Shown here: piece after piece, positions 22,319 to 34,951 of the stretch | How the letters are laid out: each line of letters starts with the position of its first letter | How positions within the stretch are numbered: the first letter of the stretch is position 1 | Source of the DNA: Diogma glabrata | Lineage: Eukaryota > Arthropoda > Insecta > Diptera > Cylindrotomidae | Direction: 5' to 3' | DNA: 64,000 bases | Assembly: GCA_963693315.1 (NCBI GenBank) | Contig: OY856187.1 | Location: 114,034,437 to 114,098,436 of the forward strand | Program-made: the position numbers and the translations under genes | The notes under the pieces: model-generated | Database searches by the model: none | What the model was told of the DNA's origin: nothing | Seen by the model: the letters and a program-made list of their open reading frames with translations, nothing else

Positions 22319-23791
22319 CTTCGGTCTGAAAGAATATGAATATTACATTAATGAGATCAAAGTGAAATTCTTACCCCCACTTTTTTTGACATTTCTCGAC
22401 GTTTTAGGACCTCCTGATTCTAAAAAAGCAAAAAAAAAATATATGTCTGTCTGTAGGCCGGCCGTCCGTCCGTCATTACCTACGCTGCAGGGAAAACCGC
22501 TGGAGGGATTTAAAAAAATTGTTTTTCTAAAAATAAGTATACACAAGGGACAGGTCCGAAAGGACGCTGTGTTCGATAACTGTACCGGAAGTATGTCAAA
22601 AAAATCATTATGTGTGTCAAAAATAGCAAATTTTCATATTTTTGGCTTAAAAAACGTTCATTTTAAGAGATTACGAGTAGGAACATTGAATTTGGAGAAA
22701 TCTTGATGGTCGCGATTGGTATGTGAGATCAAAAACTAGATTTTTGCATTATAAATTTGTCGAAAAAATGTTGTCAAGTGTGTCAAAAGAAAGATTTTTA
22801 TTTATTTTTTCACCTAATTTTTTCGAAAAAAAATAAAAGTAATTGTTTGCAATGAAATTAATTTTTATTATTGAGAATTATAATATTAGAATTAGAGAAT
22901 TATTATAATTAAAACATTATAAGTTTTTCAAAAAAATGTTGTCAAATGTGTCAAAAGATTTTCGTTTAGTTTTTTACCCAATTTTTTGGAAAAAAATAAA
23001 ATTGTTTGTTTGAAATGATATTTTATTATTATTATAGAGAATTATGGCATTATAAGTTTGTCAAAAAATAATGTCAAGTGTGTCAAAAAATGATTTCATT
23101 TATTTTTTTAGCCAATTTTTGGAAAAAAATTTAGCTGTTTTTATGACGTAAATGTAATTTAGAATGAAATTGGACATGGAAATTTTTGAATTTGTTATAG
23201 TTTTTGAAATATTTTTGGAATTTTGAAAAAGTTTGTATTTTTGAATTTGGAATAATTTTTGCAATATTTTTAGAATTTCGGCAAAAGTTTTAATTTTGGA
23301 TTTTGTAAGAATTTTTGGAATATTTTAGAATTTTGAAAAATTTTTAATTTTGATTTTATTATAATTTTTGGAATTTTGAGAATGATTTGTAATAATTTTT
23401 GCAATATTTTTAGAATTTTGGAAAAAGTTTGTATTTTTAAGAATTTTTGAAATATTATTGGAATTTAGAAAAAATTTAAATATTTGATTTTATTGTAATT
23501 TTTGGAATATTTTTGGAATTTTGAAAAAGTTTGATGTTATTTAATTTAACAATATTTTTGGAATTTTGATTATAATTATCCGGCAACGTATTGATGTTTC
23601 GTGTTAGTTTTGTAATAAATTTTTAAACAGAGATAAAAAATACTTGTACTTTAACAAAGAGTTATGTTTGATATACATCGCTGTCCAAAACTAAAAACCA
23701 TGTCCTCATAAAAGTATTTTGCCGAAAACTATATACAAATCCTTAACCCAGACCGAAGTCTTGATATCTCAGAGCTGTGAGATTTCAGCAT
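22319..23791 (-). mobile_element. Family E DNA element, copy 2 (inside the LINE)
   Basis: It starts ACTTCGGTCTGAAAG and the other TIR core ends at 23,757 (CAGACCGAAGT); a further 35 bp is shared with copy 1. It is the reverse complement of copy 1 but lacks the foldback insertion. It contains the inverted GACACACTTGAC block (22,740-23,140) and the AT array (23,170-23,580). It interrupts the LINE reading frame, which proves it is an insertion. ATATT on both sides (22,313-22,317 and 23,796-23,800) is a candidate target duplication only. Confidence 0.8.
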
Positions 23792-24063
23792 CTCCATATT
23801 TTTACAAATACATTATGAATGAATACTCTTCAGAGGAGATCAAATCAATACTACCCAAACCCGCTATTTTTTCTCGTTCAACCAGAGCATCAGCCATGGC
23901 CCACCCATTCACCGTTCAAATAACAAAATGTAGAACTGACGCCGTTCAACGTAATTTTTTCAACCGTGTTTCTTATCTTTGGAATTCCTTGCCCTTATAG
24001 GTTCTCCCTGATTATTTTAATCCCCAACTTTTTAAAGTCCATATCCACCAATTTTTTAAAGAA
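23792..24063 (+). pseudogene. LINE ORF2 C-terminus, second part
   Basis: After family E the LINE frame continues with FYKYIMNEYSSEEIKSILPK, then FSRSTRASAMAHPFTVQITK and CRTDAVQRNFFNRVSYLWNS followed by LPL. The last segment (R-x-FF-x-R-x3-LWNSLP) is the typical end of Jockey-type ORF2 proteins. A stop at 23,998 cuts the tail slightly short; the next codons still read like the family (a DYFNPQLFKVH-like stretch). The 3' UTR runs to the A-tail. Confidence 0.88.
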
Positions 24064-24199
24064 ACATAATCCTTTTCCACAATCCACAGTTGGCATGGTA
24101 TCTTCGGATATTCAGAGACGCTAATTTATAATTTATTTAAATTAACACTAAACATGTATAACTTAGAATAAAAAAAAAAATTATATGTTTATTATTAAT

Positions 24200-24620
24200 T
24201 GTATCCAATTACTGACCATCTTCTTCTACATTCTGTTGTGTTATATCACTTCCACGAGGTCTAAAAGAAAATATTAGATATTAAGAAGATATTAAACAAA
24301 TTTCTTATTTCCATCATAGAGTAATACTTAATTTTCAAGCTCTAACGATATTTTATCCTCTTAGCCTCGAAAATCGCCAGTTTTCATTTGCTTACTTTTT
24401 AGCAAGGAACATTTTTTGCGAATATTTTTTTAAGCAGTCATATTTGGAGCGAAGAATTTTCGTTGAACGGGGAAAATTTTCTGAGGCCGCAATAAATTCT
24501 TCGCAAATTTTCTCCCAAGCATCACTTTTATCCTTCCATGTGGTTGCATCGGTTGCCTTATTTTCGACAATATTCTTATATTTTATAACAATATCTATTA
24601 ATCAGTACCTCGATTCTGGT
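24200..24620 (-). pseudogene. Harbinger 2 accessory gene, Myb/SANT-like N-terminal domain
   Basis: The minus strand from about 24,610 to 24,390 reads IVENKATDATTWKDKSDAWE, then KICEEF and KILRSKYDCLKKYSQKMF. This pattern (NK-x-TDA-x-TW-x-K-x-AWE-x-I, then R-x-LR-x-KY-x-LK) is the Myb/SANT-like DNA-binding domain found in insect transposon accessory proteins and zeste-like factors. In Harbinger elements this protein binds the TIRs and imports the transposase. A short downstream piece near 24,260-24,200 may be a second exon. The gene is split from its C-terminus by the LINE. Confidence 0.72.
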
Positions 24621-25114
24621 TCTTTGAGAAAAAATGAAGTGGAATGGAATTATTATTTATCCCAATTATTATTTAAATATTATTATTATTTAAACAATAT
24701 GTTTTGATTTTTATTTATTATTTAAACAATATGTTTTGTATATAAATTAAATAAATCATTTAATTTTTCTAAAATAGTTATTGATAAATAATAAAATATC
24801 GTTAACTCCCACGCGCTAAATCCACATATTCTTTTGGCATGATTACTTGAACTTAGGCGCAAGCGGATTTCTATGGTTCCGTTTTTTATACGGAACACTA
24901 TTGCTGAGAGTACAACTTATTTTTCACATTATTTCGATTATCCCGTGATCCATTAATCCGATGAACTTAAAGTTTGAGGTGCTTATAAAACTAACCTTTC
25001 CACACAAGATGGCGGGTTAAAAAATAAATAAAGTTGTGTTCGTTTGTTTTACAGAGGTACGATGAAAAGCCTTTGAGAACATACATTTTTTTGTCGAGAC
25101 GAGAAAGGTATCGT

Positions 25115-26400
25115 ATGAAAGGGCTTCATTTCAGCATTCCTTAAAATGTATTTTGGAATTTTACACCTCACCATTTTTTGTATAATTCTGAAAAATGACG
25201 TTTTCGTTATGTTTTATTGCCCCGATTAACTCCGACCCAATTTCATCGAAAATCTTGAAATACATTTGGAATGATAGAAAAATGAGGAGGTTTTTAAAGA
25301 AAAATATAGAAAAGTGGCAGATACTCATAACTATATTTATTAAAGGGATGGGAATGATAAGGAGTAAAAACATAATTTAGAACCAGGTCAAGTGGAGTGG
25401 GGTGTCATTTGAAAGAGTACTTGATTTTAGAAACATTACTATTTTTTTAGAATTTTGCAATGCATTGTTTTTGAATTATTGTCAAAAAAGTGACACAAAA
25501 AGTTGGTCCTCTCCTTGCATTACGAGCTTAATCCACAGAAAAATTTGAAAAAATTCACAGAGACAGGAAGTTTGATAAACTCTGAACGAAAATTATAGCA
25601 AAGTCTCAAATAATTATATTTTTGTGCTTTTAAGGGATTGGAGTGGGGAAGGGTGAAAAAAATTTTCGACCCAAACGAGTGGGGTGTCATTTGGAAGAGC
25701 ACCGAATTTAAGAACAATTGCAATTTTTTTCAGAATTTTGCGGTGTACAGTTTTTGAGTTATTCTAAAAAATGTGCATATTTCATAAGACCGTCCCTTCC
25801 CCTACGTTTCGACACTGATAGACAGAAAAAATTGAAAAAATTCATATGGACAGGAAATTTGCTATATTTTGAACAAAAATTATAGTGAACTCTCAAATAA
25901 TTATATTTCTGTGGGTTTAAGGGATGGGTGTAAGGAGGGTAAAAAAAAACTTTTTCTGACCCAAGCGAGTGGGGTGTCATTTGAAAGAGCACTTAATTTA
26001 AGAAATAACACACTTTTTTCAGAATTTCACTGTGCACATTATTCGAGTTATTTTCAAAAAAGTAAAACTTTCAAACCGTGCTCCCCCTACGTTTCGACAC
26101 TGATTGACAGAAAAATTTGGAAAAATGTATATAGACAGGAAGTTTGTAAACTTTAAATGACAATTATAGCAAAGTCTCAAATAATTATATTTCTGTGTGT
26201 TTAAGGGATGGGTGTGGGGAGTGTAAAAAAACTTTTTTTGGCCCAAGCGAGTGGGGGTGTGATTTGAAAGAGCACTTAATTTAAGAAGCATTGCAATATT
26301 TTTTAGAATTTTGCGATGCAGTTGTTTAGTTATTTTTAAAAGAGTTTTATTTACCCTAAATTTTGACTCAGATTTATAGAAAAAATATTCTTACTTTAAA
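25115..26400 (+). repeat. Satellite of about 285 bp, roughly 4.5 units
   Basis: The landmark GAGTGGGGTGTCATTTG recurs near 25,395, 25,678, 25,967 and 26,251 (periods 283-289). Each unit also carries CAAATAATTATATTT and a TAAGGGATGGG phrase. The first half-unit (25,115-25,390) is the most diverged. The ORFs over it occur in register with the period and are not genes. Confidence 0.9.
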
Positions 26401-27060
26401 CCATTAAAAAGCTGGCTAAATCTTTCTTTAGTTAACATAAACAGCTATGGATAAGATTTAACCTAGAGTACATTTCTTGTGTCATTTTTGATCAATGTAG
26501 GTGTGATTGACATTTACTATTGACGTCTACGATTAAACATTTATTCTGTTATGCGTCCATAGTCTGGCATAATAAAGACTTTACAACTTTATGTCATTTA
26601 TTTTTGAAATTGTGTTCTTTTACATTCACGGAACACTTGGCGAGCGAATTTTATCCGCACTTGTACGACTTTTTTTATTTTTTTAAGGGTAAATTAAGTA
26701 AATTTAGTAAAAGGGACAGTTTTGATCTGTTTATCTTATAAGCACATAATAGGAAATAGGGATGGTAAATTTTGTAGAAGGAACATATCTTGGCGCCTAA
26801 ATAGATATCTTTTTGATTTAACGTAACTTTTTTCGACATTTTTTTCTTCATTTTTGTGCGACAAAATTTCAAAGCAAATAATCGCATTTCGTCTATACAT
26901 TCGTTGACGAGATAATTTGACAGTTCATTCCACAAATGCGGAATTTATTTTCTCATTCCATTGAATCTGAATGCAAAAATCCCATTTAGTACGAAATCTC
27001 ATTCCACGAAATAATTCCATGCAACCAGAATCTAGCTACAAGTCTGCTTCACTTCTCGTG
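26401..27060. other. Unassigned stretch with weak LINE-like tail on the minus strand
   Basis: The minus frame 26,935-26,675 starts MWNELSNYLVNECIDEMR, faintly like the C-terminal WNxLP segment of LINE proteins. Nothing else supports it. Confidence 0.25.
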
Positions 27061-28054
27061 AAATTTGCACTTTTTTCATTTTTACTTCACCACAATTTTA
27101 AATTGTGTGAAGTAATGCAATCTATCGAGAAAAAAAATCTTACATACCCTAAATTTTGTTTTTTTTTTTGTTTTGGACCATCCTCTATCTAAATAGTTAA
27201 TAAAAATTTTGATGTACATCTGTGTATCGGTGAGTGGGTGGGTATGTAGGTGTGTCGGTGAGTGGGTGGGTATGTAGGTGTGTGGGTGTGTAACCTTTCT
27301 GCATAGGATCTTGATGACACTTCTGCGAACGATACAGGTTCACTTGAACATGGAAGATCTGGATTCATTTCAAATTTGGACAAAATGGCGGGGGTCTCCC
27401 GAACACCTATAAGTTTAAATCTTGAATAACTTTTAATCCCGAACTATGATCTTATTGAATTTTAGTATGTAATGTTTTAGTACAGTATCCAATATTTCTG
27501 CATAGTAATTTTGGGTTTGTCACTTCCGGTTAAAAACCTTTTTTTCCCGGTGTTTATCCCTACTGTAGCCTACAATTACCGATCGATTTTCATAAGACGT
27601 TGGTAAAAGCTTTCAAGTAACATGAGAAAGATTTTATCAGCTTTCGAAGTACATTGGGTAAAGGGTTGGGGGGTCTATCATACAACAGGTGTTTTTTTCC
27701 ACAATGTTTTTATGTTTGTTGGGAGCATAAAACATTCATTCGTGAATGAATTTTGATGACAAAAGTCAGCATTTGTATGGTAGACCCCCCGCCCCTTTAA
27801 TCAATGTGTCCAAAAAGATGAAAACATGTATGACAAGGAACTGATCAGTTTTTGAGCGATAGTGAACAAAGAGGTGTGGGGTCCCTGGAGCACCTGTTTT
27901 TTTTAAGCTCTGTAACATCTGTACCTGATAATCGAATTGGATGAAACTTGCTCCATGAGCATTTAGTGCGGTTCAAATAGTTCTGCATCCCAACTTCCGG
28001 TAAAAAAATTTTTTTTGTTCTTTTTTGAAGTTTTTTCAGTGTCTTTACACTACA
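27061..28054 (+). repeat. Dispersed repeat family R, copy 2 (left part)
   Basis: It begins with the paired TTCACCACAATTTTAAATTGTG sequence (27,085-27,115) and contains one unit of roughly 500 bp ending with CAGTGTCTTTACACTACAG (28,037-28,055). The hAT at 28,063 splits it from the right part. Recurrent phrases are TTTGTTGGGAGCATA, GAATGAATTTTGATGAC, AAGGAACTGAT and CGAATTGGATGAAACTT. Confidence 0.8.
27213..27295 (+). repeat. GTGTGGGT-rich minisatellite
   Basis: Two and a half copies of a ~30 bp unit built on GTGAGTGGGTGGGTATGTAG. Confidence 0.85.
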
Positions 28055-28062
28055 GTCTACAA

Positions 28063-30271
28063 CAGTGATGGCGAACCCGCGACCCGCGGGTCATGGACTG
28101 ACCCCTGAGACGTTTTTAAATACCAGCGAGAATATTCAGATAATTTATCTAAAATTTGAGGTTTAAATATTTTTTTAACAAATCATAAATAAATCTAATT
28201 CTACAATTAATTTAAATATTACATATAAAATTATTTTTAGTTGTAAATAGAATCTCAAAATATAGCACAGATTGAAACCATTGCAAAATATACAAATCTG
28301 TAAATAAAGAGTGCCCATTTTTTTTCTATCTAACGAAATCAGTACAACATATTAAGAGCTAAAATATTTACTATACTTAGTCTCACTTAACCTAGATATG
28401 TCTGTCCTAAGTCGAAAGGTTAATGTGTAAAGCGAATTGGAGAAATCTAGGTAGTTTTCATTATTTTAGTAGTTTAAGAAAATCTTGTTGAGACTTGAGA
28501 CCAACACCAGTAGTTGATAAAATACAACTTTCTGCCACGATTGCTTGCGAAAACACAGGGGTTAAAATTTTTATATATATTTTCCGTGGGTAACTGCCAC
28601 AATTTAAAAATAAAAGTATTTTTTTCAAGTAATTTTTATTACAAGTTCATACCAAACAATAGCTCGTATAGTTTTATTTCCGTATTTAAATTGGAACTTA
28701 AATTAAAATTTAACAATTTTCTTAAAAATCAGTACTTTCAGTATATAGTTTTAGAAATCAGTACCGCATATGTCTATCAGTACAGAAGCTAGAAAATCAG
28801 TACTGTATATTGATAAATTCAGTACGAATGGTAACTCTATGTAAATATAATGAGAGAAGAATCAATAAAATTAGTGAACTTAACAGGAAAAACAACGTTA
28901 TGCATGGATTTAAAGAAGCATTGGAAATCATGAATATTGATACAAAGACGATTATTTCCGTAACTACTGATGGTCCTCCAAGCATGGTTGGCAAAAACGT
29001 TGGATTTATTACATATCTCAAGCAAAACATTAACGGTCTATTAGTGGAATTTTATTGCATTATTCACCAAGAAGTACTGTGTGTTAAAAAAGGATTGCAA
29101 TCATTTTCAAAGGTTATGTCAATAGTGACAAATATTTTCAATTTTATTTCTGCCCCAGCTCTGAATAAACGTTAATTCGCTGAACTACTATCTGAAATTG
29201 ATTCTCTTCTCAGTATTCAGGTCTTTTAATGCAACGTTCGATGGTTCAGCCGTGATGTGGTTCTAAATCGCTTTGTTACTCTTCTCTTCTTGATGAAATA
29301 AAACTCTCTACTTAAAAAGGGTGTAAATTATCCTGAGCTCACAAATTTGCAATGGTTAAATGATCTCATGTTCTTTTGTGATATAACACAACACTTTAAC
29401 GAACTTAATAAGAAACTTCAAGCGCGTGGACGAATTGCATTAACTATGTATGAAAACATTAAATTGTTTGCTTTAAAATTAGACAAATTTATAAATGATT
29501 TAAATATAAAAACTATGACATATTTTCCACGTTTGCGTGTACAATTTGAAACAAAGGTGTTTTTTGTAATAATATTGAGGATAATGAGCATTCAATAAAT
29601 ATGTGAATTATAGAAGAAATCAAAGAATCATTTAAAATCAGATTTATTCAATTTAAACAACTGGAAACTACCTTGCCTCATAAAATTGAATTAAAAAACA
29701 TGGAACTAGAGTTCTTCAACCGGTTGAATATTAATAATTTAGAAATCAAATTAGTCGAATTTCAAAATTATCGTTTATGGATAAAAAAAAACTCAAAGAT
29801 TTGATTGCAAAAATAGAATCAAATAGTTCCCTAATGAATTTTAATGAGTCAGCCGAAGAAAATATTAAAAATATTATACTCCAAACTTGAAATTATTTGC
29901 CAAATCATTTATCTGCATGAATTTAGCAAATGCTGTATTACCAATGTTTGGATCATCTTATTTATGTGAGCAGCTATTTTCATCATTTAATTACATTAAG
30001 TCCTTGGAAAGAAATCGGCTCGGGACAGAAACAACTGTCGCATGTGTAAAATTAAGGACAACAGCATATCAACCAGATATACAAATATTATCGTTTCAAA
30101 AGCAGCAGTAAATTTCACATTAGTATTTTTTTTCTTAATGAAATTTATTTTGTTATCTAAATAAAAGTTTGATCAATGAAGTAAATACATATATAAACTA
30201 TTTTATTTTAATTCTAGTAGTGACCCATGACTCTAAATTGAGAATCTTATAAAATTTTTTTGATTTTTTTG
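28063..30271 (+). mobile_element. hAT element (ZBED5/GTF2IRD2-like) with 8 bp TSD
   Basis: The element starts CAGTGATGGCGAACC, a classic hAT end, and is flanked by perfect GTCTACAA direct repeats at 28,055-28,062 and 30,272-30,279. The neighbouring family R unit at 30,880-30,910 shows the uninterrupted site, confirming the insertion. The 3' TIR has decayed (it ends in a T-run and G), although a subterminal GTGACCCATGACTC resembles the complement of the 5' GGGTCATGGACTGACCC. The transposase inside is broken. Confidence 0.88.
28800..30115 (+). pseudogene. hAT transposase remnant (FAM200/ZBED5/GTF2IRD2 type)
   Basis: Three frames cover the family in order. 28,870-29,175 gives FKEALEIMNIDTKTI, TTDGPPSMVGKNVGFI (catalytic Asp region) and the ALNKR end. 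29,347-29,560 gives LMFFCDITQHFNELNKKLQA and IKLFALKLDKF, from the helical insertion domain. 29,887-30,111 gives FGSSYLCEQLFSSFNYIKS, the C-terminal dimerisation segment. Stops at 29,173-29,175, near 29,596 and around 29,879 break the chain. The N-terminal BED-type zinc finger is not visible. Family members integrate through 8 bp duplications, as found here. Confidence 0.86.
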
Positions 30272-31690
30272 GTCTACAATAATGAAGTGATTATGATGAA
30301 ACTTATGAAAAAGGTTTCAATTAGTGTGAGAAGGTACTTATCATCTTTTGGGAAACATAGATCAAAGGGGCGGGGGGTCTACCATACAATTGCTGACTTT
30401 TCACACTTTGTTTTTAAAGTTTGTTGGGAGCATACAGACTTCATTCATTAATTTATTTTAACGACTCTTGGAAAAAAGATGGAGACTTAAATGACAAAGA
30501 ACTGATTAGTTTTTGGACAATATTGGGATAAGTGGTGCGGGGCGTCCCGAACTGTATCAAAATTTTTTCAATGTTTGTTGGGAGCACACATCATTCGTTC
30601 GTGAATGAATTTTGATGACACTTTGGAAAAAGATGCATATATGTATGGCAAGGAACTGATTAGTTTTTGATCAATAGTGAAATTGGTGGGGGGTGTCCCA
30701 TACACGTGTTCTTTTTGAAAGCTCAATAACATCTCTACCTGATAGTCGAATTGGATGAAACCTGGTACATAAGCATTTAGTACGGTTCACCACAGTTCTG
30801 CATCCCAGCTTCCGGTTTTTTACTTCCGGTAAAAATGTTTTTTTGCAATTTTTTGAAGTTTTTTCAGTGTCTTTATGCACACTACAGCCTTTAATAATGA
30901 AGTGATTATGATGAAACTTATGGAAAAGGTTCCAATTAGTATGAGAAGACAATTATCATCTTTTGAAACATATTAATTAAAGTGGCGTGGGGTCTACCAT
31001 ACAACTGCTGACTTTTCACATTTTGTTTTTAAAGTTTGTTGGGAGCATACAGACTCCATTCATTGATCAATTTTCGTGGCAGTTTGAAGAAAGATGGATA
31101 TTTAAATGACAACGAACTGATTAGTTTTTGGACAATATTGGGATAAGTGGTGGGGGGTATCCCGAACACCTGTTTATTGTGTCACCATTTTTTAAATGTT
31201 TGTTGGGGCATACAGCATTCGTTCGTGAATGAATTTTGATGACACTTTGGAAAAAGTTGTAACTTTATATGGCAAGGAACTGATTAGTTTTTTAGCGATA
31301 TTGAACAAAGTGGTAGGGGGTCCGTTGAGTATTTGTTTTTTTTTTTGGAAGTTTAATACCATCTGATAATCGAATTGGATGAAACTTAGTACATAAACAT
31401 TTAGTACGGTTCACAACAGTTCTGCATCCCAACTTCCGTTTTGTCACATCCGGTTAAATTTTTTTTACTTTTTCTCGTGCAACAGAATTTATGTTTGTTG
31501 GGATGCTACTGCTTTCTTTAATATTTTTATAATTAGAACTACGCGAAATCTACAATATTGGTTAGCTTTTAATTAAAGTATGTGATAGATATTAGCTCAT
31601 TATATATCCAGAACACTATGTTTCCAGAGCTGTGGTGAAGTCAGCCTATGCATCAGCGTCGCAATATTTTTTTTTCAATTTCAACATTTT
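30272..31690 (+). repeat. Dispersed repeat family R, copy 2 (right part, two tandem units)
   Basis: 30,278-30,893 and 30,894-31,470 are direct copies of about 600 bp. Both start AATAATGAAGTGATTATGATG-like or its continuation and both end in an ACTTCCGGT phrase. The tail 31,480-31,690 matches the complement of 60-240. With the left part, family R is thus a short tandem of related units. Confidence 0.8.
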
Positions 31691-34600
31691 TTTAAATTAA
31701 AACCGGTAGAGAAATAGAATAGAATTCAAAACAAAAGATGCTAACTGTCTAACAACATAGAAAATAGACGCACTCAACAACTTTATATGGTGTCGATAAT
31801 ATCGATAAGTACAACCCTATACAGAATAGTGATCTGTTAGATAAGTAGCCAGAGGTTTAAGTACAAATAGTACTTTGAATTTCTATTAGGATTATTTCAT
31901 TGTGCACTAGGAAATTTTATCATAAAGAGCAAACAATATCAAAATCTATTTAAAGTACGATAACTGAATCATATCAGGGACAATTTCTTGTTGCAAATTG
32001 ATTGCAAACATCGCTGATTTTGGCATGACAAATTACATTTATAAAGGGGAGCGAAATCCGGTATTCTGGAACAGACGTTTGTAGATTAAGAGGCTCGCTA
32101 TATAAACATTCAATTAATAACTTTTTTTTAAGAAACTTAGGAAAAACCCCCCCTATTCCCTTTAGGAATAGGAAAACTTATTTTTACATCAATTTGTGAT
32201 AAATCACTTAGTGAAAAGTCGCTGAGAAATTGATTAATAATACTTTTTTGGATATTCTAAGCCAGAAAAAAGGGTGTGTACAATAAAATTTTTAGGACTA
32301 TATACTTGATACAAAACGGAATTATTCCATTAAAACTTAGGTTTTTCAAAAATCGTTAGATATTTTTCTTTTTATTCAATTTTCGATTCTAGTATAATAC
32401 TTAGTTTGATTTTAACTCTACAAACACTATTATCCCTATAATGACTGATTTCTTTAGGTCTAGATAAGTTATTGATAATTTTATCTAGAAGATATGTAAT
32501 AGAATCGGGTTTCTTCACCTTCGTGAAGCGTTTACCTGCCAGATAAAGTTATTCATTATTTGAGGTACCAGATATCTAGTAGATAAGAATGAAAGTTTGA
32601 CATTATTGTAAAATATATATTTAAATTTTGGGATAAAAACAAAATTGCAAATTTTAAGCTCTTTATAAATAATCGTATTCTACCTTATGCCCGGTATCTT
32701 CATACCTCCGAATAACTATATTCCAGTTCTATTTATCTTTTGCAAATATGATTTACATTTTACTGCACCATCTGTCAGCGAATATATTAACTACATTTTT
32801 GTCTGGATTACCAATATAATATAATATGTAGTTAATTTTCATGTGATATAGTACATACAACAAAATTTTGAATACTCCAACAAACTACAGCAGTCACCTA
32901 TCACGATTTCGCGTAAAAAAGGTTTTTAATATGATCTGGTTTATTGTCAGTAGATGCATATATATTGACGGTTGTTGTTAAATTTTTGAGTATGGATTCT
33001 TAAACTTCATATCCGCATATTAAGGAGACAAAAGACGATGACATGTTGATTCACGCTCCTGTGATTAAGAATGCCAACTGTAAATTATTCTTAGCTATAA
33101 TCACCATTTCTAAATCGTAGTCTAAGTATAGTTTACGATTTTTGTGATGAAGCCCTGGTAAGCCGAGGTCAGTGTGATAACGCAAACAATGCTAAGTTGA
33201 TAACTAAATTTGGTTTACGAGAATGGAGTAGTAGTTAATCGTATAATCCTTGCTTATGACGTTCACGAATGGGTTACACTCTGATAACGAATTGAAATTT
33301 TGAAGTCCATATCAACCTATATCTGTAAGGGTTACCCAGTTAAGCAACTTATTTCAATATCAAACGCTACGAGAACTTAAAATTTAACTTAATACATGCT
33401 TCATTCAATGATAAAGTAAACGGGGTAGGAACTTCCATACATAAACCAATTCCTTAACCGATTCTGCTTTCTCATGCTAATCACAAAATTTGTTGGGCAT
33501 GGCAACCAAAATCAGTCAGCTACACAAATTTTAATTAAAAACTCTGCGTTAATTTGGTTGTCTGATTCTTGCGGAGCCAAACAAATTTCAATTTATTGAT
33601 ATTTTCTTATTAATCTAAACAAAATCATGTTTAATCTTAATCGTTTTTAATTGCCTTTCTGAAATAATCCGTTGAATTGATTAAAATTTTGTTCGAGTTA
33701 AGAGTAGCATTGTTACAAAAGATCTAGTAATAGCAGTTTGAATTTGATTTACAAAATGTTATAAATAACCGGTCGCTTTTTATCCTCTGCCTTGATAAGA
33801 GATTATCCTAGATAAATGCTAGAAAACTGATAAAAATTGAAATAAAACTTAAGCCCTGTATGTATAATTCAATTTCCAATCCAATAATCAAATTTCTCAC
33901 AATCACCTACACGCGGTTTCTTTAAATCTTTTTCGGTGTAACATTTCGCTAATACATATTTAATTGAATTACATATTGTCATTTATTACGACAGATACGA
34001 GTCCTGCAAACATTTTTGATAAATGCTTAAAAAACAAACAAATATTAGCATAGTTCTCATATCATTTTTATATTGAAACCCTTTATTTCCGGTTTCAATA
34101 TGTACATATGCGGACAGATGCAGTTATAGATAATGATTAAAATATAAAATGTGTTTAGACGAAAATTTTGATGTCGCTTACATTTATTTTGCCAAAATAT
34201 GTTTTAATTTTATTTATACTCGACACATAATAATATGTATAGTAAGTAGACAGTAACAAACATATTTAAATTTTTCTAAATTAAATTAGAGATATGAAAC
34301 TGCATGAGGTGAGCCAGTATATTTAATTTACCCTTATGCAAAAAGTTTGACTAAAATTAACCCTTCGGTCAATTTAATTATTTTTTTTTCTGTCTAAGTA
34401 TAATAATTAAGGTAAGTGTTGCTTGCATGAGTCACAATCGTAAGGTTTACACAATTCGTTTAAAAAAAAACATTTCTTTAAAAATACAAAATTGTGACTT
34501 GGACTGGGTGAAGCTGCTTTTTATTGGATGATTCTCCAATTGGTATTCCACATCATAACTTGGGATTTATTTAAAAAAGTTGAACTTTTGAATTTTTTTG

Positions 34601-34830
34601 TGTTCTATAGAAGTTTTTGTAACCAACCAAACAATTTGTTGCGACAGGCCTTGACAGTTAGAAAGCGAGCGCAAAGCTATATTTTGATGTAATATTTTGT
34701 TTACATCGGTAATTTTTAATATTATTTGAAAACCAAATAAATAAAGTTATGAACTACCTTAATGGTAATAAATTGCGGCCTATACCAAATTGTTGAAGGT
34801 CAATCATTAATTTTTTTAAATTGATTATTT
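31691..34830. other. Long AT-rich stretch with no recognised TE or gene
   Basis: Reading both strands gives only short frames and no repeat match elsewhere in the window. It may be host intron or intergenic DNA. Confidence 0.5.
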
Positions 34831-34836
34831 TTGTAG

Positions 34837-34951
34837 TTTCATGGAAGATCTTGTTCAGCTATTTGAAATTATGTGGAGGGAAACAATTTATTTAAGAGGA
34901 AATGGAAGTTCATCGTATGGAAATTTGGGGCACAAAATGAAAACTGATCAG
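34837..34951 (+). CDS. Speculative exon (38 codons)
   Basis: A TTTTTGTAG acceptor-like site precedes an open frame (FMEDLVQLFEIMWRETIYLR, then GNGSSSYGNLGHKMKTDQ) that ends at CAG|GT. The composition looks more coding than its surroundings. The family is not recognised. In DNA this AT-rich, such an arrangement can occur by chance. If real, the exon enters with one leftover base and leaves in phase 0. Confidence 0.2.

Larger units (their letters stand above)
21598..24180 (+). mobile_element. 5'-truncated LINE inserted in Harbinger 2
   Basis: The LINE starts inside its reverse transcriptase and ends at an A-rich tail (AATAAAAAAAAAAA, about 24,166-24,180). Harbinger accessory coding sequence lies on both sides (before 21,420 and after 24,200). 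It is split by family E copy 2 (22,319-23,791). 5' truncation plus an A-tail is the normal outcome of target-primed reverse transcription. Confidence 0.82.

Noticed and set aside
22362..22706. 114-codon plus ORF and 8,432-8,680 minus ORF with shared peptide
   Set aside because: Both are frames through family E non-coding ends; similarity reflects the repeat, not a protein.
25869..26291. Several ORFs of 77-95 codons
   Set aside because: They recur with the 285 bp satellite period on both strands.
30260..30952. ORFs on both strands in family R
   Set aside because: Not conserved between the tandem units.
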